Positions 61,269 to 64,000 of a DNA stretch of 64,000 nucleotides are shown in pieces. The position numbers and the translations under genes were made by a program. The DNA comes from Sphingobacterium bambusae (lineage in GTDB: Bacteria > Bacteroidota > Bacteroidia > Sphingobacteriales > Sphingobacteriaceae). The stretch is taken from positions 4,960,001 through 5,024,000 of the forward strand of contig NZ_CP138332.1 of the NCBI RefSeq assembly GCF_033955345.1, given 5' to 3'. The stretch's first letter is position 1. Every line of letters starts with the position of its first letter. Under the pieces are notes generated by a model. It saw nothing but the letters and a program-made list of their open reading frames with translations, was not told the origin of the DNA and made no database searches.

Positions 61269-63647
61269 ATGATTTTCCCTAAAAATGCCCTAGATAAATT
61301 GGGCTTTATAGAAATTAAAAGCCTGATCAAAGAGAAGTGTTTGAGTGAACCGGGACGGGAGATGGTGGAAAAAATACAGCCACAGACCAAACTGGATCAA
61401 ATCGATCGCTTTTTACGTCAAACCCAAGAATTCAAAGATTTGTTGCAGCATGATGCGCCGCTGCCGGTGGATCATCTCTACCCAATAAAGCCCTTGGCCG
61501 AAAAGGCCAAGCTGGAAGGCGCCTTTCTCGCCGAAGAGGAGTTCTACCGCATATTGCTGTCCCTGCGGACGGTGTATGCTGTTATCCGCTACTTCAATGA
61601 GCGCGAAGGGCAGTACAGCAACCTGGCCTTGCTCTTCGAGCATCTGCCCATCGAAACTAAAATTGTACGGCAGATTGAAACGGTAATCGACGACCGCGGT
61701 AAGATGAAGGATAATGCCTCGCGTTTGCTGCTGGACATTACCCAACAGATCTTGAAAAGCGAGCAGGAAGCTCGCAAACGCATCGATCAGGTGTTCAAGC
61801 AGGCGCAAAATAACGGGTGGACTGCCGATGGCAACCTGACCGTGCGCGATGGCAGGCTATGTATCCCGATTCTAGCGGAGAACAAACGTAAGCTCAAAGG
61901 CTTGATCCATGACGAGTCGGCAACAGGTCAAACGGCTTATATTGAGCCGGAAGAGGTGTTTCACCTTAATAATAAGGTGCGCGATTTGGAGTTTGAGCGC
62001 CGCCGCGAGGTGATCCGTATCTTAACCGAGCTGACAACCGAGCTGCGCCCTCATGTGCCTTTGCTCTTGGCCTATCACGGCTTGTTGAGTAAACTGGATT
62101 TTGTGCGCGCCAAGGCTTTGTTTGCCATCGATATCGAGGCACACATGCCCGAGCTGTCTAAAGAGGCGGAGGTGAACCTGGTCAACGCGCGACACCCTTT
62201 GTTGCTTATCAACGCCAAAAAGGAACAGCATACGGTTGTGCCGCTTAATATCAAGATCGATCAGCAGGATCGCGTGATTTTGGTATCGGGCCCTAATGCC
62301 GGCGGTAAGTCGGTTTGCATGAAAACCGTGGGTCTCTTACAGTTGATGGTGCAGGCGGGCTTGCTTATTCCGGCAGATGATACCTCTAAGATAGGGGTGT
62401 TTCGGCAGGTGTTTGCCGATATCGGCGATGATCAATCCATCGAGAGCGACCTCAGTACCTATAGTGCGCACCTCTCCAAGATGAAGCACTTCACTGAGTT
62501 TGCGGATGCGCGCACCTTGGTGCTAATTGATGAGTTTGGTACGGGGACGGATCCGCTTTTTGGTGGCCCTATGGCCGAGGCGGTGCTCGAAGCGCTCAAC
62601 AAAAAGAATATTCGCGGCGTGGTGACCACGCACTACTCCAACTTGAAGGTTTTTGCGGCCAATACGGCTGGTTTGGAAAATGCATCCATGCTTTTCGATA
62701 ATGTGGCCATGCGCCCGCTATATATCCTGCAGGTGGGTAAGCCGGGCAGTTCATATGCTTTTGAGATCGCACAGAAGATCGGCCTTCGGCCAGAGATTTT
62801 GGAAGCGGCCAAGCAGAAGATTGGCACCCAACAAAAGAAGGTCGATACCTTATTGGTGGATTTGGAGCGCGATAAAAAGCTGGTGCACGATACCAAGATT
62901 GCCATCGGCAAGCGCGAGAAGGAACTGGAAACCCTCAAAGCGGAGTATGAATCGTTGCAAGGGCATCTGGAAGAGAACAAACGACAGCTGCTTCGTGATG
63001 CCAAAGAGGAAGCGCGGCAGATTTTGAAGGATGCCAATAAGCTTGTCGAGCATACCATCGCTGAAATTAAATCGGCCCAAGCGGATAAGGAGCGCACCCG
63101 CGAACTGCGACGTGACCTGCATGCCGCGGTGGACAAGAATACGCAGAAGAAGCCGAGCCCTAAGCCGGTGGAAAGTGCCAACCATGTTTCGGATGAGCTG
63201 ATCGAGGTCGGCGATTGGGTGAAGCTAATCGATGCGGATACGGAAGCTCAAGTGATGGAAGTGGCCAAAGGCAACAATCTGATCTTGGCCTTGGGCGACC
63301 TGCGCACCGTGGTTAAGAAAAATAAGGTAATCAAGTTGCGGGGCAAGGAAAAGGCTAAGGTCGTTAAACGACACCGGGCTATGTCCAGCGACTCGGTGGC
63401 CGATTTTCAGCCCGAGGTTGACGTGCGCGGTATGCGTACCGAAGATGCTCTTCGGCAGCTGGAAACGGTATTGGATCGCGCCGTCATGATCGGTTACCCT
63501 ACCTTAAAGATATTGCACGGAAAAGGGGATGGCATCCTCCGTAAATTTGTGCGCGACTACCTGCGCAAATATAGCCATGTGTCGCATTTCGAAGATGAGC
63601 ATGCCGACCGCGGTGGCGATGGCATTACCTACGCCTATATCAGTTAA
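61269..63647 (+). CDS. mutS2: Endonuclease MutS2
   Basis: A 792-residue MutS2: N-terminal clamp/core with SLIKEKCLSEPGREMVEKIQ, then the ATPase with Walker A LVSGPNAGGKSVCMKTVGLL, STYSAHLSKMKHFTEFAD, Walker B LVLIDEFGTGTDPLFGGPMA and VVTTHYSNLKVFA; a long coiled coil (about 515-625); KOW-like and C-terminal Smr domain with DVRGMRTEDALRQLETVLDR and ILHGKGDGILRKFVRDYLRK. MutS2 dampens homologous recombination and in some bacteria rescues collided ribosomes by its Smr domain. It ends 7 bp before a strong terminator. Confidence 0.97.
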   Translation: MIFPKNALDKLGFIEIKSLIKEKCLSEPGREMVEKIQPQTKLDQIDRFLRQTQEFKDLLQHDAPLPVDHLYPIKPLAEKAKLEGAFLAEEEFYRILLSLRTVYAVIRYFNEREGQYSNLALLFEHLPIETKIVRQIETVIDDRGKMKDNASRLLLDITQQILKSEQEARKRIDQVFKQAQNNGWTADGNLTVRDGRLCIPILAENKRKLKGLIHDESATGQTAYIEPEEVFHLNNKVRDLEFERRREVIRILTELTTELRPHVPLLLAYHGLLSKLDFVRAKALFAIDIEAHMPELSKEAEVNLVNARHPLLLINAKKEQHTVVPLNIKIDQQDRVILVSGPNAGGKSVCMKTVGLLQLMVQAGLLIPADDTSKIGVFRQVFADIGDDQSIESDLSTYSAHLSKMKHFTEFADARTLVLIDEFGTGTDPLFGGPMAEAVLEALNKKNIRGVVTTHYSNLKVFAANTAGLENASMLFDNVAMRPLYILQVGKPGSSYAFEIAQKIGLRPEILEAAKQKIGTQQKKVDTLLVDLERDKKLVHDTKIAIGKREKELETLKAEYESLQGHLEENKRQLLRDAKEEARQILKDANKLVEHTIAEIKSAQADKERTRELRRDLHAAVDKNTQKKPSPKPVESANHVSDELIEVGDWVKLIDADTEAQVMEVAKGNNLILALGDLRTVVKKNKVIKLRGKEKAKVVKRHRAMSSDSVADFQPEVDVRGMRTEDALRQLETVLDRAVMIGYPTLKILHGKGDGILRKFVRDYLRKYSHVSHFEDEHADRGGDGITYAYIS

Positions 63648-63653
63648 AATTTC

Positions 63654-63691
63654 AAAAGCCTGCTAGGAACACAAATTCTAGCAGGCTTTTT
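63654..63691 (+). terminator. Intrinsic terminator after mutS2
   Basis: AAAAGCCTGCTAG (63654-63666) pairs perfectly with CTAGCAGGCTTTT (63678-63690), 13 bp, loop 11 nt, with TTTTT at the end. Confidence 0.92.
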
Positions 63692-63742
63692 GTAGGAGGA
63701 TAAGGGATAAATACGTTTTCAACCTGTGTAACATTAAAACAT

Positions 63743-64000
63743 ATGCGTAATATAATTATCCTTTCCAGTATCTCCCTTTGTGTGTTAAGCGCCTGCTCAA
63801 CCAGCAAACAGACTAAGTCGTTGATCCAAGACTGCCCCGAAGAGAAAATCGTGAACAAAATGCCTATGGTGCAAACAGAGGGCAAGTCTGATAAACCGAA
63901 TAGCTATTTTATCTATAAAGGCGAGCGTCGCGAAATTGCGGAGTTTGACGAGCAATGGTTAAAGGAAAATTGTGATATTAAGGAGACGGAGGTGCATTAG
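63743..64000 (+). CDS. Small hypothetical lipoprotein, 85 residues
   Basis: ATG at 63743 begins MRNIIILSSISLCVLSAC, a lipoprotein signal with Cys18. The mature part of ~68 residues is polar (EEKIVNKMPMVQTEGKSDKP, then SYFIYKGERREIAEFDEQWL) and ends in TAG at 63998-64000, the very end of the window, so it is complete. No family is recognised; such short Bacteroidota lipoproteins are common. It is separated from mutS2 by a terminator. Confidence 0.75.
   Translation: MRNIIILSSISLCVLSACSTSKQTKSLIQDCPEEKIVNKMPMVQTEGKSDKPNSYFIYKGERREIAEFDEQWLKENCDIKETEVH

Noticed and set aside
62633..63181. A 182-codon minus-strand frame inside mutS2
   Set aside because: Ser/Leu/Cys-rich mirror of the coiled-coil part of mutS2; no start context or family.

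Overview
The window comes from a Bacteroidota chromosome, most likely Sphingobacteriaceae (Sphingobacterium/Pedobacter-like). The evidence is a SusC/SusD pair with DUF5000 and DUF4998 lipoproteins, Bacteroidota-type promoters (TAnnTTTG at -7, TTTG at -33), few clear Shine-Dalgarno sequences, a PnuT gene behind a TPP riboswitch, many 7TM-DISM/PAS kinases, and families typical of the group (DUF4296, PG_1098-like methyltransferase, MutS2). I saw no rRNA, tRNA, CRISPR array or intact IS element.

Layout. 1-5.6 kb: alpha-glucan/trehalose metabolism, with the start of a GlgX/TreX debranching enzyme, a DUF421 membrane protein and a giant TreY-MalQ fusion. 5.7-8.7 kb: small stress-type genes, including two tandem nucleotidyltransferases and one member of an unnamed two-member family whose second copy lies at 17.0 kb. 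8.9-24 kb: a GH92 mannosidase, a transporter/FAD-protein pair, a multi-PAS kinase, a cold-shock protein, a small kinase, a sulfatase, a Tat-type aldo/keto reductase, and a phosphoacceptor-only kinase relative followed by a lone receiver. 24.3-29.5 kb: an operon of ankyrin protein, DUF2271, PepSY-flavodoxin reductase and ApbE. It looks like a transmembrane electron-transfer chain, and the DUF2271 protein carries a TGAS sequence resembling the FMN-attachment motif. 29.7-35.6 kb: a tight operon of GNAT-like acyltransferase, E1/ThiF-like enzyme, 7TM-DISM kinase and receiver-kinase, convergent with a paralogous receiver. This is the best candidate for an undescribed system. 35.8-44.6 kb: a metallophosphoesterase and a polysaccharide-type uptake locus with no enzyme of its own.

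44.6-50.3 kb: MprF and an AcvB/VirJ-like lysyl-phosphatidylglycerol hydrolase, the latter frameshifted in a way that fits loss of one copy of a 17-bp tandem repeat; then a GH43 enzyme and a 46-residue gene. 50.3-53.7 kb: a PDDEXK (YhcG/DUF1016) nuclease in an AT-rich pocket, then a TPP riboswitch controlling PnuT and an acyl-CoA-dehydrogenase-fold flavoprotein. 53.8-64 kb: mostly housekeeping genes (lipoprotein, luciferase-like oxidoreductase, methyltransferase, aspartate kinase, DUF3298 protein, GNAT, YggS, DUF4296 lipoprotein, MutS2, small lipoprotein) and a REP-like inverted repeat.

All family names come from reading the sequence and from memory; no database search was run. Start codons were moved from the longest open frame to an internal ATG where a signal peptide, domain edge or neighbouring gene made that more likely.
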